The notes beneath the pieces were generated by a model, which did no database searches, had not been told where the DNA came from, and saw only the letters and a program-made list of their open reading frames with translations. A DNA stretch of 64,000 bases from the NCBI GenBank assembly GCA_030248225.1, contig JASANE010000080.1:1-64000 (forward strand), in the 5' to 3' direction. This document shows, one piece after another, positions 23,016-34,345 of this stretch; position 1 is the first letter of the stretch; each line of letters starts with the position of its first letter. This DNA comes from Trileptium ribeirensis. Taxonomy: Eukaryota; Nematoda; Enoplea; Enoplida; Thoracostomopsidae. The position numbers and the translations under genes are program-made.

Positions 23016-23774
23016 TATCCCGGGGTTAACAGAGAGTTGTATTTTCTTGCCTTTACTCCATGCATGTCGTTTTTGTTGCATATTTTATTATTGGCGTATT
23101 GAAAATGCGTATTTCATCAGGCCGCATAAAATTTTACTCATGATTTACAATGAATTGTTGAAATGAGAGCAGCATTATTAATTTTTATTAAAACCGTCTT
23201 CGATAGGACGGTTATTTTTAATGTCTTTTTAAAACTTCTAGATACCTAAGTGGCCTGGCCTGTCCACAGACTTCTATTTTTTTGCGGGAAGGGATTGAGG
23301 TCTGCCGAAAGAAAGAACACCGTAAAAAATTTATTTCCTCTCGAACAACAGTCGAAGATTTTTCGGACAAACTTCGAACAGCTTTCGAGCAAATTCATGA
23401 ATGCACCAAAAATTTGAAAACAGATCCCGCAAAATCAGAACACGTGTGGAACAAAATTTGGAATTTCCAGAGCAAACATCGAGTGAAATTTGAGCGAACT
23501 TCAAACGAACAGCACCCATTTCTGGTTAGTAGTACTTTAATAATACAAAAATCGTGACTAAAATTTGTATGTGTTGGCGAATCGTGGAATGACCAGACGA
23601 CTATGCGCCTGTGTCTGGTCATTCATTATATGTTTGTGTTTTGCATTCCGTAAGCTGACATACAGATTGTTCAACAAAGAAGTTCCACACGTCTTCACAA
23701 TCTTGACGACACATCAGTGAACCAAGGGCATTGTTACCTGTTGAAAATTTGACTAACATATCGTGCATTTTCAG

Positions 23775-24058
23775 GTAAAAATGGTAAGATTTGGTCATGC
23801 GATTCCGGTCATTCTTGTCGTTCCGGTGACTATTGTAGTCCTAGCATGGATTTGTGAAAGCAAGCGAGCTTCTCAGTGTGTTTTTGCATCAGTATTTCCG
23901 TCGACATTTTTCTGGAACTGTCACTATTCCTCGTTGCTCCGCGATTTGATATTCGGACCAAAACTTGCCTGTGTTGCTGTTCTCTGGTATTTAGCTTATG
24001 TGTGGACTGTGCTACACGTTTTTCATCAAAGTGTTGGTCGATTGGTTCAGAGCGATAC
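23775..24058 (+). CDS. chs: Chitin synthase exon 2 (membrane region)
   Basis: Follows exon 1 in phase 0 (acceptor TTTTCAG) and ends after a phase-2 split codon at donor GATAC|GTACGT. It encodes about 94 residues with hydrophobic helices (AIPVILVVPVTIVVLAWI; LACVAVLWYLAYVWTVLHVF) separated by a loop with FFWNCHYSSLL. This corresponds to the membrane region just before the catalytic domain of kkv-type enzymes, where a W(I/V)xx(H/L)xW helix leads to the xRLxxTExLF segment. Here the junction reads GRLVQSDT plus LFLLPM from exon 3. The reading frame is open throughout. Confidence 0.88.
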
Positions 24059-24829
24059 GTACGTTACTATTATTATATTTGGTTGCGGATGTGACTAACA
24101 TTTCCGCCTTTAGTGATTTACCAGTGAAATTTTGCTAGCTCAGAGAGGATGTAGCTTGCAGAATAGTTGGGACTAAGCTTTTTACTTTGAGTCATTTTAG
24201 TGGGGTAACAAGCGAGATCAGTACTTATTTTGCTATTAGGTGATGCATTTCCTCGCCGTCTGTTGATATCGCTGTCGCTATCATTCAGAATTACAATACA
24301 ATAGTGCTCTTCAGTGGCCAAGTATTTAGGCAAGTGTTTATTAAATAGAAATTTTCAATAATGTAAACGGGCTCTCCATTCACTGAAAAATTTGCCAGGG
24401 GCATGAACCGGAGCAATTTTGCCAGGGGGTATTTAGCCTAGGAAAAACGATTAATAATCATGTCAGAAACGCTTCCAAAATGCCTTTGATGGAGAGAAAA
24501 AGCGATTTTGAAACAAATTTTGACAAAATTTACAAAATTCTTGCGTTCAAGGCTTAATGTTAGTACAAATTTCGGCATGACGTCATTATTTTTATCTAGT
24601 GGAAACAAAAATTTTTGCCAAGAGGCGTTGTACGGGGGGGGGACAGGCAAAATTTGCCAGGGGTTACGAACCGTGGGGTACATCGTTTTGCCAGGAGAGG
24701 CAAGGTAAAATATATTTAGCTAATTTAATACTTCTGTACAGCAGGTTTTTTTATCACTTGATACATATTTAGACATCGATTTTGTTTTTGAGGTATGAAA
24801 TTTAAATTCGTTTTTATCGCATTATTTAG

Positions 24830-24923
24830 GTTATTCCTGCTGCCCATGTTTAACGCCATGCTGGTCGATATTTCCCTAACACTTAACCGGCGACGACAAA
24901 ATGTACATCGAATCAAAACAGAG
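24830..24923 (+). CDS. chs: Chitin synthase exon 3
   Basis: A short exon with acceptor CATTATTTAG and donor GAG|GTTAGA. With the split codon from exon 2 it reads LFLLPMFNAMLVDISLTLNR followed by RRQN. It matches the conserved family segment LFxLPMYxxxLIDQSLxxNRRRDD at the end of the N-terminal membrane block. It ends in phase 0. The precise match of phase and residues on both sides makes this exon secure despite its length. Confidence 0.92.
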
Positions 24924-25422
24924 GTTAGAACTTTATTACGATTTAATAATAATTTTCAGCGCACATTATCTCACAAACGTGAAAACACTGTTACTGAAGT
25001 CTCGTATGTAAGCTTATGCAACGTATAATCGAGTTACCGTCGTAAAGACCAGTTGCGTAATTGCGCATATTTTGAGCCAAAATATCAGTTTTACCAGCCT
25101 TACTAGTCCGCAAAATTATTGTGGAAGTGCAGCTTGTAGTATATCTATGCACGTAAGATAAGTCATTCGTGAAAATTTTAGTCAAAATGACACATCTTTT
25201 ATCAAGTTCTACAAAAACGGGGCTGTTAACTTAAATTATGCATTTTACAAGATGTATTTCTACTGAAGCACATGCTGGATGCCTGGACGTTACTGCATTT
25301 TGCTGTTCATCGGATGTCCATTGCTGCTTCCGTTCTGAAGTTTACCATCAATTATTTTTAGTTAACTTTGATTTGTTAAGACCTAGGGTCTATAATACCT
25401 AACGGTAGTAATTTTTTATTAG

Positions 25423-25625
25423 CATTTGTCACCCGAGAGTGATGTTGACGACAATGTATCGGTTTTGGCCGAAACAATGACCGAGCCATCCGTCGGACTT
25501 CAGTCGCTTACCAGTTTATCAATGGCAAATTCGAACGTAGACGCTGTAACAAAAATATACATTTGTGCAACGTGTTGGCACGAAACGGCAAACGAAATGA
25601 CACAAATGCTAAAATCGATTTTTAG
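25423..25625 (+). CDS. chs: Chitin synthase exon 4 (start of catalytic domain)
   Basis: Acceptor TTTTTATTAG, donor TTTTTAG|GTACGT, ending in phase 2. The first 40 residues are an acidic and Ser/Thr-rich linker. Then KIYICATCWHETANEMTQML and KSIF correspond to the first catalytic-domain motif of animal chitin synthases, usually KIYACATMWHExxxEM. The Met of CATMWHE is Cys here. The split codon joins exon 5 as R-M-D-E-D-Q. GT2 family fold; cytoplasmic face of the membrane. Confidence 0.95.
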
Positions 25626-26696
25626 GTACGTTTTTCAAAGAAATTGGTGTGATTCATGTTCGAGAATAAATGAGAAAGAAGCGTAACTGTAGTACAGGCC
25701 ATAATAATAATATTTATATAAAAATGACTTAGTTTGTAGTCAGTAAGCGTAATTTGTAGAAATGTGTGGTCAAGTGTCTGGTGACAGTAGGTAATTGTCG
25801 TAATTGATCAGGTATTATCTACAATGGACTAAAAGTAAGTCCAGAATGCTAAGTCTTTACTTGCAGTAACGAACCCTTGCATTGAGTTATTTGTGCTGGC
25901 TTCTCCTCTCCATTCGCTGAAAGTTTTGCCAGAGATACATTTTCATAGAGTTTCAAAGCATTTTACGGCCGACAAACACGATTTCCAAAATGTGCGTTTT
26001 CATTTGTCTGATTATGTATTGAGTGTGGTGCATCAACAATCTATATATAGGTATTTCTGAAGGGCGAAATGATTATTTAGTTTTCTTGAGTCCAGCATGC
26101 ATAATTCAAGATTTTTCATTTGTGTTCAATGGTTTAGGGTCGATGAACCCGCTTTTCATAATATAGTCTGTCTTCTGTTATTTGGTTACGTACTGCTTAC
26201 AGACCATCAATTATTGCCTATTTCGGTTTTTCGGTAGGTTGATTACCTATGGTTTGATTATCTAGAGACCAACACAAATACTTACTGCGTTGTCAGTTGT
26301 TTTGATGGGTTTAGGATTTTCAATTGATTCAGGGTTCACCAGATTTTAGTGTGGTATATAAATCAAACAGCTGTTACAGGTGATTAAGCAAAATAACTTG
26401 AAAATGAAACCACACTCGCTCCGTTTCACCCTCGCTTGTGAGTTAATATATACATAATAGTATTTTAGTGAAAATTTGTCAATTTTTATGTCAGTTAGGG
26501 GTTGATTGTGTGGAAAGTCGAATACTTCGCCGCGGTGGCACGAGCAGAATTAGGCAGCCTTTTTTCCCAGGGGTGCCTAAAAATGCCAGAGCCTCCACCA
26601 AATTATAAAAGGTATATTTTATATGTGGTGTTTAGATGTTATGTAATGCATTGTTAAGTTATAATAAGATCCCTTTTTTATTGATACGGTCAACAT

Positions 26697-26812
26697 GAAG
26701 TTACTTAGCAATAAGAAGTTACTTAGCAATAAGAAGTTACTTAGCAATAAGAAGTTACTTAGCAATAAGAAGTTACTTAGCAATAAGAAGTTACTTATTA
26801 GCAATAAGAAAA
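26697..26812. repeat. 18-bp minisatellite, six units
   Basis: GAAGTTACTTAGCAATAA is repeated from 26697 at 18-bp steps. The sixth unit carries a short insertion (TTATTAGCAATAAG). Almost no divergence among units suggests recent expansion. Just right of it, AAAGGGAGGTAATCAAA occurs twice (near 26836 and 26871). Confidence 0.95.
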
Positions 26813-26888
26813 AGTTGAGTACTCATTAAAACGAAAAAAGGGAGGTAATCAAATAAAATGGAATGAAAAAGGGAGGTAATCAAATTGG

Positions 26889-26894
26889 AAAAAA
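26889..26894 (-). terminator. Pol III T6 terminator of the tRNA-Pro gene
   Basis: Six A on the plus strand, i.e. TTTTTT on the minus strand, starting six bases beyond the tRNA discriminator. This is typical RNA polymerase III termination. Confidence 0.85.
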
Positions 26895-26899
26895 TAGGT

Positions 26900-26971
26900 G
26901 GGCTACTCCGTGGATCGAACACGGGACCTCTCGCACCCAAAGCGAGAATCATACCACTAGACCAAGTAGCC
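26900..26971 (-). tRNA. tRNA-Pro (anticodon UGG)
   Basis: Read on the minus strand, this is a complete 72-nt cloverleaf. The acceptor GGCTACT pairs with AGTAGCC and is followed by discriminator C. The D arm holds the A box (TGGTCTAGTGGTATG). The anticodon stem TCTCGC/GCGAGA encloses loop TTTGGGT with anticodon TGG. The T arm is CCGTG-TTCGATC-CACGG. No CCA is encoded, as expected in a eukaryotic nucleus. A T6 Pol III terminator lies at 26889-26894, five bases past the 3' end. The gene is antisense within intron 4 of the chitin synthase and looks intact and functional. Confidence 0.95.
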
Positions 26972-27452
26972 ACGAACAATTGTGTGGTAGATGCTGTTGT
27001 TGAAATTACGGCAGTGAGCTTTGTATTGTTTTTTTCTATTATAAATATATATGATGATAGGTGTTGTATAAAATGGTTTTAAAGTATAAGTGGTGTTGTT
27101 TTGACTGCGTTGCGGATTAGTGGTTGACCGGAGTTTTCCTATGTGGCCGAATACTATAGGTTCCCGTGGCGTAGCCAGAGGCTGGCGAAGGTAGCACAGG
27201 ATTTGCTAGGTGGGGCACAGTGTAGCCAGACCTGGCGTTCTAGATATGTACTACGCTTTTCTATCATCCTTAACTGGGAGCCCGCAAGGTAGAAAGAGGA
27301 GCTCGACCCGGTTTCCCACACCCCTTGGCTACGAACCTTATGGCTTCGTTCGGAGTCGAGCTGAAAGTCGTAAGCGATGCGCAGGGTATGTCGTCCGCAA
27401 TATGCTAAGCCTGAGCTTTAATCTAAGCTGAGGTCTCTATATAACTCCTGTG

Positions 27453-28644
27453 CAGGGAGTATATAACCGGAATTTCGGTTCCGGCGAAAATCGTGTTCCG
27501 GTTGCGGTTCCGGCAAAGGGCAAAAACCATACCGGAACCAGAATTCAGGTTTAAAAATTTTGTTTGAAATTTAACACATTTTTGCTTCATCTCTGACCCA
27601 AACATATGTAATATATATTAAACAATGATCAAGCTCCGATACAACCAAGCAAAAGAAAGGATTCACTAAGCAATTTGCCCTGTGAAACGTAAGTAGGGCA
27701 CATCATTTCAGTAGAAATTTTTCATATTAACCTGCAGGAGTTTGTTAACAAATCAAAGCCAAGTCGATGCTGGTAGCAGCTATTTTGCAGATTCAGAAAT
27801 CTCCGGGTTACGTTCGAATTAAACCTATCCAACAGGGTAACAGAGTATGGCTTACGTAGAAGTACTTAGGGTATGCTTGGCTAACATAAATTGCGTCAAG
27901 GACCAGCCAGTACGCTTGTAAACTTCGTAAATCACGCTAAATTGAAGTAAAGTAACGTTATCCGCAACGCAGCCGGAAACTACTTTTTTGGTAATGAACT
28001 GTATTTATTGAAACTGTGCGGGCGGCATCACAGTTTGTCTCATTTGTAGCATTCTGATTAGGAAGTTGTCATCATTATCATCTAACTGACGTGTACTGTT
28101 TGTCCAACGCTAACTTAAACAGTGTCTCTTACCACGGATCAGAAAATTACTTTCTATCTATTAATTTCTCTTGAATCATATAAACCAATAATTTCAAGTT
28201 TCCTACAGAACAACATGTAACAACCGTATGTGTAGTAATGGGAGGCGACTGGGAACAGAGCGAAAGTGTTTATTCTACGCTCCCTGCGTTGTAAGCACAT
28301 TCATCTTGACGCAGTATACGCAAGGGCGTATAGTGAAAAGCATTTTTGGTCTGGGTGTCGAAAAACCGACATACTGATCGATAATTAAACATTATTAGCC
28401 TCCTCAGTCTCTGTAAAGTTTCAGAAAGGCAATAATGCCATCGTAATACATTAAGTTTAATGTAAAAGGTATTTTAATGCATTTTAAATCCAATATACGT
28501 TAATTTCTTTTTTCATCTGTTTTACTATATATAAATTTCGAAGACCAGGTTCCGGATCCGGTTTGAATGGACGGTTCCGGCTGCTGGTTCCGGTTCCGGC
28601 TGCTGGTTCCGGTTCCGGTAAATTTCGATTTCGTTTATTCCCTG
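27453..28644 (-). mobile_element. Non-autonomous hAT-type element, copy 3 (reverse)
   Basis: A 1192-bp inverted copy of the family at 6.84 and 15.78 kb. It runs from CAGGGAGTATAACCGGAAT to TTCGTTTATTCCCTG. The flanks are CTCCTGTG (27445-27452) and TTCCTGTG (28645-28652), an 8-bp duplication with one mismatch. The CCGGAA-rich end on its right carries an extra expansion, with GGCTGCTGGTTCCGGTTCC repeated. It lies in chitin synthase intron 4. The short frame shared by copies 1 and 2 is disrupted here. Confidence 0.93.
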
Positions 28645-28659
28645 TTCCTGTGCTATAAA

Positions 28660-30748
28660 TCGGTGGGCTCCCGCCCCCGAACGCGCCAACTCACTAACCT
28701 CTTCTTTTTTAAGTACATAACGTCACACCCTTAGTTTGACTTGGGCCTTGGCTTCTCCAGTATCTAAATTTCCTAATAGGCTGAAACTTAGACAGTTTTA
28801 GATTAGGCGGCTATGGATTTTGTTAGAGGACGTTAAAGGATGGGGACTTTGAAATTTTGAACTCAAAAACAGTATTTTGAAATGTAAATCGCTAACATAA
28901 TTTCGAAATCCCCAAAGGATATAAATTTTTGTTATCCACACCATCGTATTCAGCTTACGAAAAACCTACAATAGACAATTGTTGATGACTTGTACCCCTT
29001 TTCCATTTCGTTGTATTATTAGACTTTTTCCAATGAATAAATATATATTTTTAAATACAGTCAAAAGCTACAATGACCCTTGACTAGGTCAAGGGAATCG
29101 CTGTAGTGGTTTATAGATGTTTTGTTACATTAATAATATATTTAACTTAGGTTATAACCAAGAAGCTAATGCTAATTAGCTTTCTGTTATTAATTGGAAA
29201 AAACAGGGGCTTGGTGTTGATGTTTATAACAGGGTTTAATGTAGATAAAAGTCTCGTCACGAAAATTAGTTTTTTTGGTGCGACTGAACGGAAATAGCTA
29301 ATTTTGCAAGCTAATGGTGTATGCGATATTAATGTTCGAACCAAATTGGAACTAGACGGTAGTGGAACTACATTTGTGAGCGGAGCTTGGGCTGTGGCAT
29401 TACGAATGTACTCAATTTTATGTTATTGTAACTACATTGCATAGGGCTTTATCACTGGTAAAAATATTATGTTTGAATTCTTCGACCCAAAAAACCTATA
29501 ATGGTTTGATCGAAACGATTCTATTTCAATAAATAACACAAATATTGCAAAGTTCTCTATTTTAGCTGCATAAGCTTAACTAATTAGCTATTACTAATTA
29601 ACCGCTCAAAATTTTTTAATCCCAAATATCAGGTGCACACTCTGACATGATAGGCTTTCAAACAAAAAAAATAAATCGGTTCAGTGGTTCTTGAGATCCA
29701 TGAAAGACGAAAGGACACCGGCTTTTTTGCTCCCAGACAGAAAATAAAAACGCTTCGCCGAGCTCCGCTCAAACGCAATCTCAAGTTAGAATAATATACA
29801 GCAACTTATTCGGAAGACTTATTCGGTTTATGTCATCACTACAGGTAACTTGGTTTACGCCACATAACTTGGAAAATTTTGAAAGCCTTATGTTTGCTCC
29901 TTACTAGGTTATAGACGATAACATCTTAACCGGAACCGATTTTGGCCCGAAATTATGGTTTTGTAAACTCCTGCTTGCAAACAAAAGGAGATACAGGCAA
30001 ATAATTTTTACTGTATACGTCATTCTGTAACGCATTGAATGGTAAAAACATTTTAGAAATTCCGCCAATCGGTTTTCAAGTTTGTGTTACAATAAATATT
30101 GCTGTAGGTATATTGTGCTGGACAACAAGTTGATATATTTTAGGATAAATTTATTCAGTAATAAATGAAAAACTCCATTTTGCAAATTTTATGTTGTATG
30201 GTTAAAGTAATCTGAGAGTACCTGCAATCGTTGATGTTACCTTGAATAGTTTTTGTGTTGCGGCATGTTGCGTTCATAATGATTTCTACTGTAATTTCAT
30301 ACTCCAGTGCAAACAATAAGTCTGTTGTTTACGTTAGGAGTTGGCGAACCCCTTTTTAATTGTATTATCGTCATTTATAAATAAAATTTCTTTTATATAC
30401 ACCTATAAACGAACCTATAAAAATTGAACAAGGTTGCTGCAGGGGTTCAGGAAATTTTTCTAACGTTTCCAAAATACCTTAGCTACAAATTGACACAGAG
30501 CATTTTTCAATTATCTTGACTGTCGTAATAATTTGAGCTTCACCGCTACTATAATGATAAAATAAACTTAGAACGTTTCCTTTAGAGCAGCATAAAAGCA
30601 TTTTTCCGCGCAGTTCAGTTTGTCGTTTTCCTTTCACGCTAAGAGCATATTTCTCTCTAGTAATGTTATCATGGCATGTTCCCGCTGTGTTTCTAGCCCA
30701 GTGTAGTTAAATCTTATCTAATCTAATGTTATCGAATATTACTTCTAG
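28660..30748. other. Remainder of intron 4, nothing recognised
   Basis: AT-rich intronic DNA with no recognisable gene, RNA or element. The frame at 29147-29344 (minus) has no family motif. Confidence 0.45.
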
Positions 30749-30934
30749 GATGGACGAAGACCAAAGTGCGCGGAAAAATGCCCAGAAATATCTAAAAGTA
30801 CTTGATCCAGATTTCTACGAACTCGAAACTCATATATTTTTCGACGACGCTTGGTCAGTCGATGAAATTATGGGTGAAAGAGTGCCTAATTCATATGTCG
30901 AACAACTGGTGTCTGTCATAAATATTGCCGCGAG
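30749..30934 (+). CDS. chs: Chitin synthase exon 5
   Basis: Acceptor TTACTTCTAG, donor GCGAG|GTATAA; enters and leaves in phase 2. It encodes RMDEDQSARKNAQKYLKVLD then FYELETHIFFDDAW, matching the conserved R(L/M)DxDQxARxxAQKYLxVxDPDYYExExHIFFDDAF of animal chitin synthases, followed by a helix ending SVINIAA. Family members continue AASxVH, which exon 6 supplies. This is part of the cytoplasmic catalytic domain. Confidence 0.96.
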
Positions 30935-31019
30935 GTATAACATTATTTATTACCGCGGTTATTGCATGGGCCGCACCAGCGCCTATACTTGGGTCCAGTT
31001 ATGTCAACTATGTTTATAA

Positions 31020-32521
31020 GAAAGTTTCGTTATTACTTTCAGTTTATAACTAAACTGAGCCACCGCCACGAGCGAAATTTCCTCAGATAGCATTCAACAG
31101 TGCAAGAATTCTTTTTTGTGTGTCACCTATAAATAACTCACCGCCAATTTTATGGATTTTGACAGTTTGTACTGCCACGTAAGAGAATTTATTCGCGCAC
31201 ATAGATGCTGCGTTTGTGTTCACTTTTTGCTCTAATTTCCCTAATCATACACAAATTGGATTTTTTGACATTTTTCGTTAACTCTCAGTTATAACTTTTC
31301 CCACAAATAGGTTAGAAATCTCCTAATTCTTAGAAATCCTCTAACTTAGAGGCAAAACTTTGCTCCACAACATTTTTTACAGAACAGTTATTTTAGGATT
31401 ATTGACGAAGTTTAAAAATAGGCCGAAACGTTAAATTTATTGTCAGAGCTTCTATTAAAAGCGGGTTCGTTCCTGTCTTAGTGGAAGATAGGGTTGTCAA
31501 ATTGTTAAGCGCGTTGATTGCGTTGTTTTAAATCGTCATTCGGTGTGTTTGCCTCACGCGGCAGCAATCGGGGTGTGGGCTTAAATGCTGATATTTAGCT
31601 CAGGAAATAAATTTATTAAAACTGAGGCAGCGAAGCCAGCGGAATTTCCACGAAGCTAGGGGAAAATTTCTTTATTGTCCGTCATTTATAACTCATATTT
31701 GGTTGGATGGATTTCGATAAAAAATTTTATTCGATAGCAAATGTGATGATGATGATGTGCTCTTTAGTTGAACACGAACGGCTTCGACCCCATCTTATGG
31801 GTCAAAATGGCGCAAAACGGGTTTTAAGGGTCCTTGTCAAATAGCTTACGCCCTTCATCTTGACTTTGGCCGCGATGTTACATTTTTTGAGTGTTCTCAC
31901 AGCGGACTTCCATTTAAGTTTGGACTTTGTATGCTTCGTCAGCGGTATGATTTCAACCTCGTTGTAGAAATGACAGTTTACTTAAAGTTTTTAAGTAGAG
32001 CAGTTTATTTTGGTACATGATTGTGTTTTATTATTTTTAAATTGTTCAAATCCGCACGTCGTCATATTCAATTTTTGTATTAAGCGCTTAAAATGTGTGT
32101 AGATGACCAAATTTTGTAAACGAGACTGAAACGTATGACAGATAACATTACCGTAATGCATACAATAGCTGCACCGTCTTTGGTTCTAACTCACTGGGTG
32201 TTGTGTATTGTAATCATAGTCTGATATCAAGAGTGTGACCATTTAGTATTCATGATTAAAGAATGTGCTTATAAGTTTTCAATTTTCTTTGAATATAGAC
32301 CGCGCTGACACGTGGTTCGAACTGATGCGGTTCCATTACTAGTATTAATAACGTCGTGAAATTCTTATTTTAATGAATTTAGATATAAATTATAATGGTT
32401 AATTAGTAAATGCACTTTTATCGCCTTCCTGAGTTTCAAGTAAACACTCTTTTATAACAAAAGTCGCTATGCACACTAGCCAAATTAAGCTCATAATAAT
32501 GACTATTAATATGTTTTAAAG
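31020..32521. other. Intron 5, nothing recognised
   Basis: No coding or RNA feature was recognised. Short GATGAT runs occur near 31744. Confidence 0.4.
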
Positions 32522-32675
32522 TAGCGTCCACAAAGTGCCACTTCGACTAAGGCCTCCAGTCAAATTCAGTGTTCCGTATGGTGGTCGTTTGGTTTGGACG
32601 CTGCCTGGCGATACGAAACTTTACGTTCATTTAAAAGACAAAACAAAAATTCGGCACAAGAAACGATGGAGTCAA
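32522..32675 (+). CDS. chs: Chitin synthase exon 6
   Basis: Encodes SVHKVPLRLRPPVKF then PYGGRLVWTLPGDTKL, HLKDKTKIRHKKRWSQ, an almost exact match to the family (PTPYGGRLVWTLPGKT, HLKDKxKIRHRKRWSQVMYMYYLLG). The donor is CAA|GTTAGT, phase 0. Two acceptors three bases apart, both in phase, are possible (exon from 32522 or 32525). I prefer 32522 because it gives AAS-S-VH, as in relatives. Core of the GT2 domain. Confidence 0.93.
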
Positions 32676-33181
32676 GTTAGTGATTAATGCTGACATGCAC
32701 TAGCCTGTCCACAGCATTCCGCAAAAACGGGGAAACTTCGAAGGGCCCCATGTTCATTCTCGAAAAAAGTTTCAAAGTGATCGGGGGATAAATTTTGCTT
32801 AATATACTAAATATTTTATGTAGTTTTACTGCCATGAATGTATTTTCAAGCTATAAACCGACGTTTTAGCATTATAGATAGTGGTAATAATTAACGTTTA
32901 AAAACAAAAACATAAATTCTCAGGTATAAAATAATTTTGGATTTAGTTGAACATGGGGACTTTCGGCCGAGTGGGCGTCGGACATGAGGAAAAATCTCGC
33001 GAACATAGGGGATTTGGAAAGTGGTGGGGGGGTCCCCACACTGTGCGCATGTCAGATGCATTGGGAAAGGTTATATAAAAAGATGGTCTCCTATTGGTAT
33101 CACTTTAGTCAACTATATCGAAAACGTTTGGTACGGTTGTGGATTGCAATGAGCGCAGCGAGTTGCCGTATTTGAAATGTA

Positions 33182-33309
33182 CAGTACCCGCCAAAAATGA
33201 TTATCGCTTACACGCGACTCCCTCGAAGTGATTTTGTTTTAAATATAAAATTTATTATTAGTTTAGTTTCGAAATCTCGAGCGAGCCACTTCGTTTCTGG
33301 CGCGTACGT
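33182..33309. mobile_element. Palindromic MITE, Tc1/mariner-like ends, copy 1
   Basis: The left end CAGTACCCGCCAAAAATGA and the right end CGTTTCTGGCGCGTACG are inverted to each other. The centre is AT-rich and the arms hold CTCGAG/CGAGC motifs. A TA precedes the left end, and the right flank TTA is compatible with a TA target. About 128 bp, in intron 6 of the chitin synthase. A better-preserved relative is at 40847-40996. Confidence 0.7.
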
Positions 33310-33622
33310 TAATAATTATTGTTTACCGTTACTTCTAAATTTTTTATTATAATTTCACAAAATGCGCTTCGATCTATTGTATATGGAGCTGGCGTACTTA
33401 GAATGTGCTATAAAACTTTCTGCTATTACCGCTTTAGGTACTTGTCTCGCAGAACGCTGTTTGACAGAGCTACATGAGCGATTGGTTAATAATTGCTCCA
33501 CTTCATATGAACTTTAAGTTTCTTAGGTATTATGTAACATTATTTATAGGGTGACATTAAAAAACGTGAATATTTAGAATCGTTTTTATAGCCATTTCAA
33601 AAGTATCAAATTATTATTGTAG

Positions 33623-33833
33623 GTAATGTACATGTACTTTTTGTTGGGCTTTCGAATTATGGAGTTGATATCGGATCCTCGTCGTAAGCAAACTCTCGCC
33701 GACAATACGTTTTTATTGGCTATTGATGGCGATTCGAAATTTGCACCTGCCTCTGTTCAGAAACTGGTAGATTTAATGAAAAAACATCGACGACTTGGTT
33801 CAGCGTGTGGCCGAATTCATCCGATTGGAACTG
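33623..33833 (+). CDS. chs: Chitin synthase exon 7 (DGD motif)
   Basis: Acceptor TTATTGTAG, donor ACTG|GTATGC (phase 1). It encodes VMYMYFLLGFRIMELI, then NTFLLAIDGDSKFAPASVQK, LVDLMKKHRRLGSACGRIHP, IGTG. This carries the catalytic D-G-D (equivalent of the DxD that binds UDP-sugar/metal in GT2) and the near-invariant GxACGRIHPxG motif of animal chitin synthases. Open frame throughout. Confidence 0.97.
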
Positions 33834-34296
33834 GTATGCTGGTATTAGTGCTTTTTGTAAAACCTCCAGGAAAACTGGTTATATTTACTCATTGATTATT
33901 TCATCTCTATTTCGAAAATGGTTTTTCCTATATGTTATAACTTTGAAATTCAAACATGGAAAGATGGTGTTCTACGCTTAGCTCAAATCTTATTAAAATG
34001 CTCTGGCTTCGCAAAAAATTTTATCGGCGTGCATGAAATGCAGGACATATTCGTTTGAATGGAGGGAGCATCAATATGGAAAATACAGTGTTTTAACGAA
34101 AAAGGTACATCAGGTAACGATTCATCCCAGAACCGCTAAAAAGACGTTTATACTAACGCTAAAACGAACTGCTGAAGTAAGTTTGCGTGACGTAATCGAG
34201 TTCTTAGCCTCACATTGGGGTTTTGGAAAAATATTTTAAATTTTTGTCAACTGGAAGTCTTTTTACTGCGGCAAGAAAAATGCCTAAAGGTATTGA

Positions 34297-34345
34297 ACCA
34301 GGATAGCTCAATATTTAGCCCGGGGTTCGAGCCGCGGGCACCAGT
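34297..34345 (+). repeat. tRNA-like fragment (A-box and B-box motifs close together)
   Basis: AGGATAGCTCAATATTTAG resembles a tRNA A box, and CGGGGTTCGAGCCGCGGGC resembles a B box with T stem. They are only about 10 bp apart, too close for a tRNA gene. Probably a rearranged tRNA or SINE remnant in intron 7. Confidence 0.35.

Noticed and set aside
23282..23557. 91-codon plus frame in intron 1
   Set aside because: Lies between exons that already join correctly; no motif, and shadow frames exist on the other strand.
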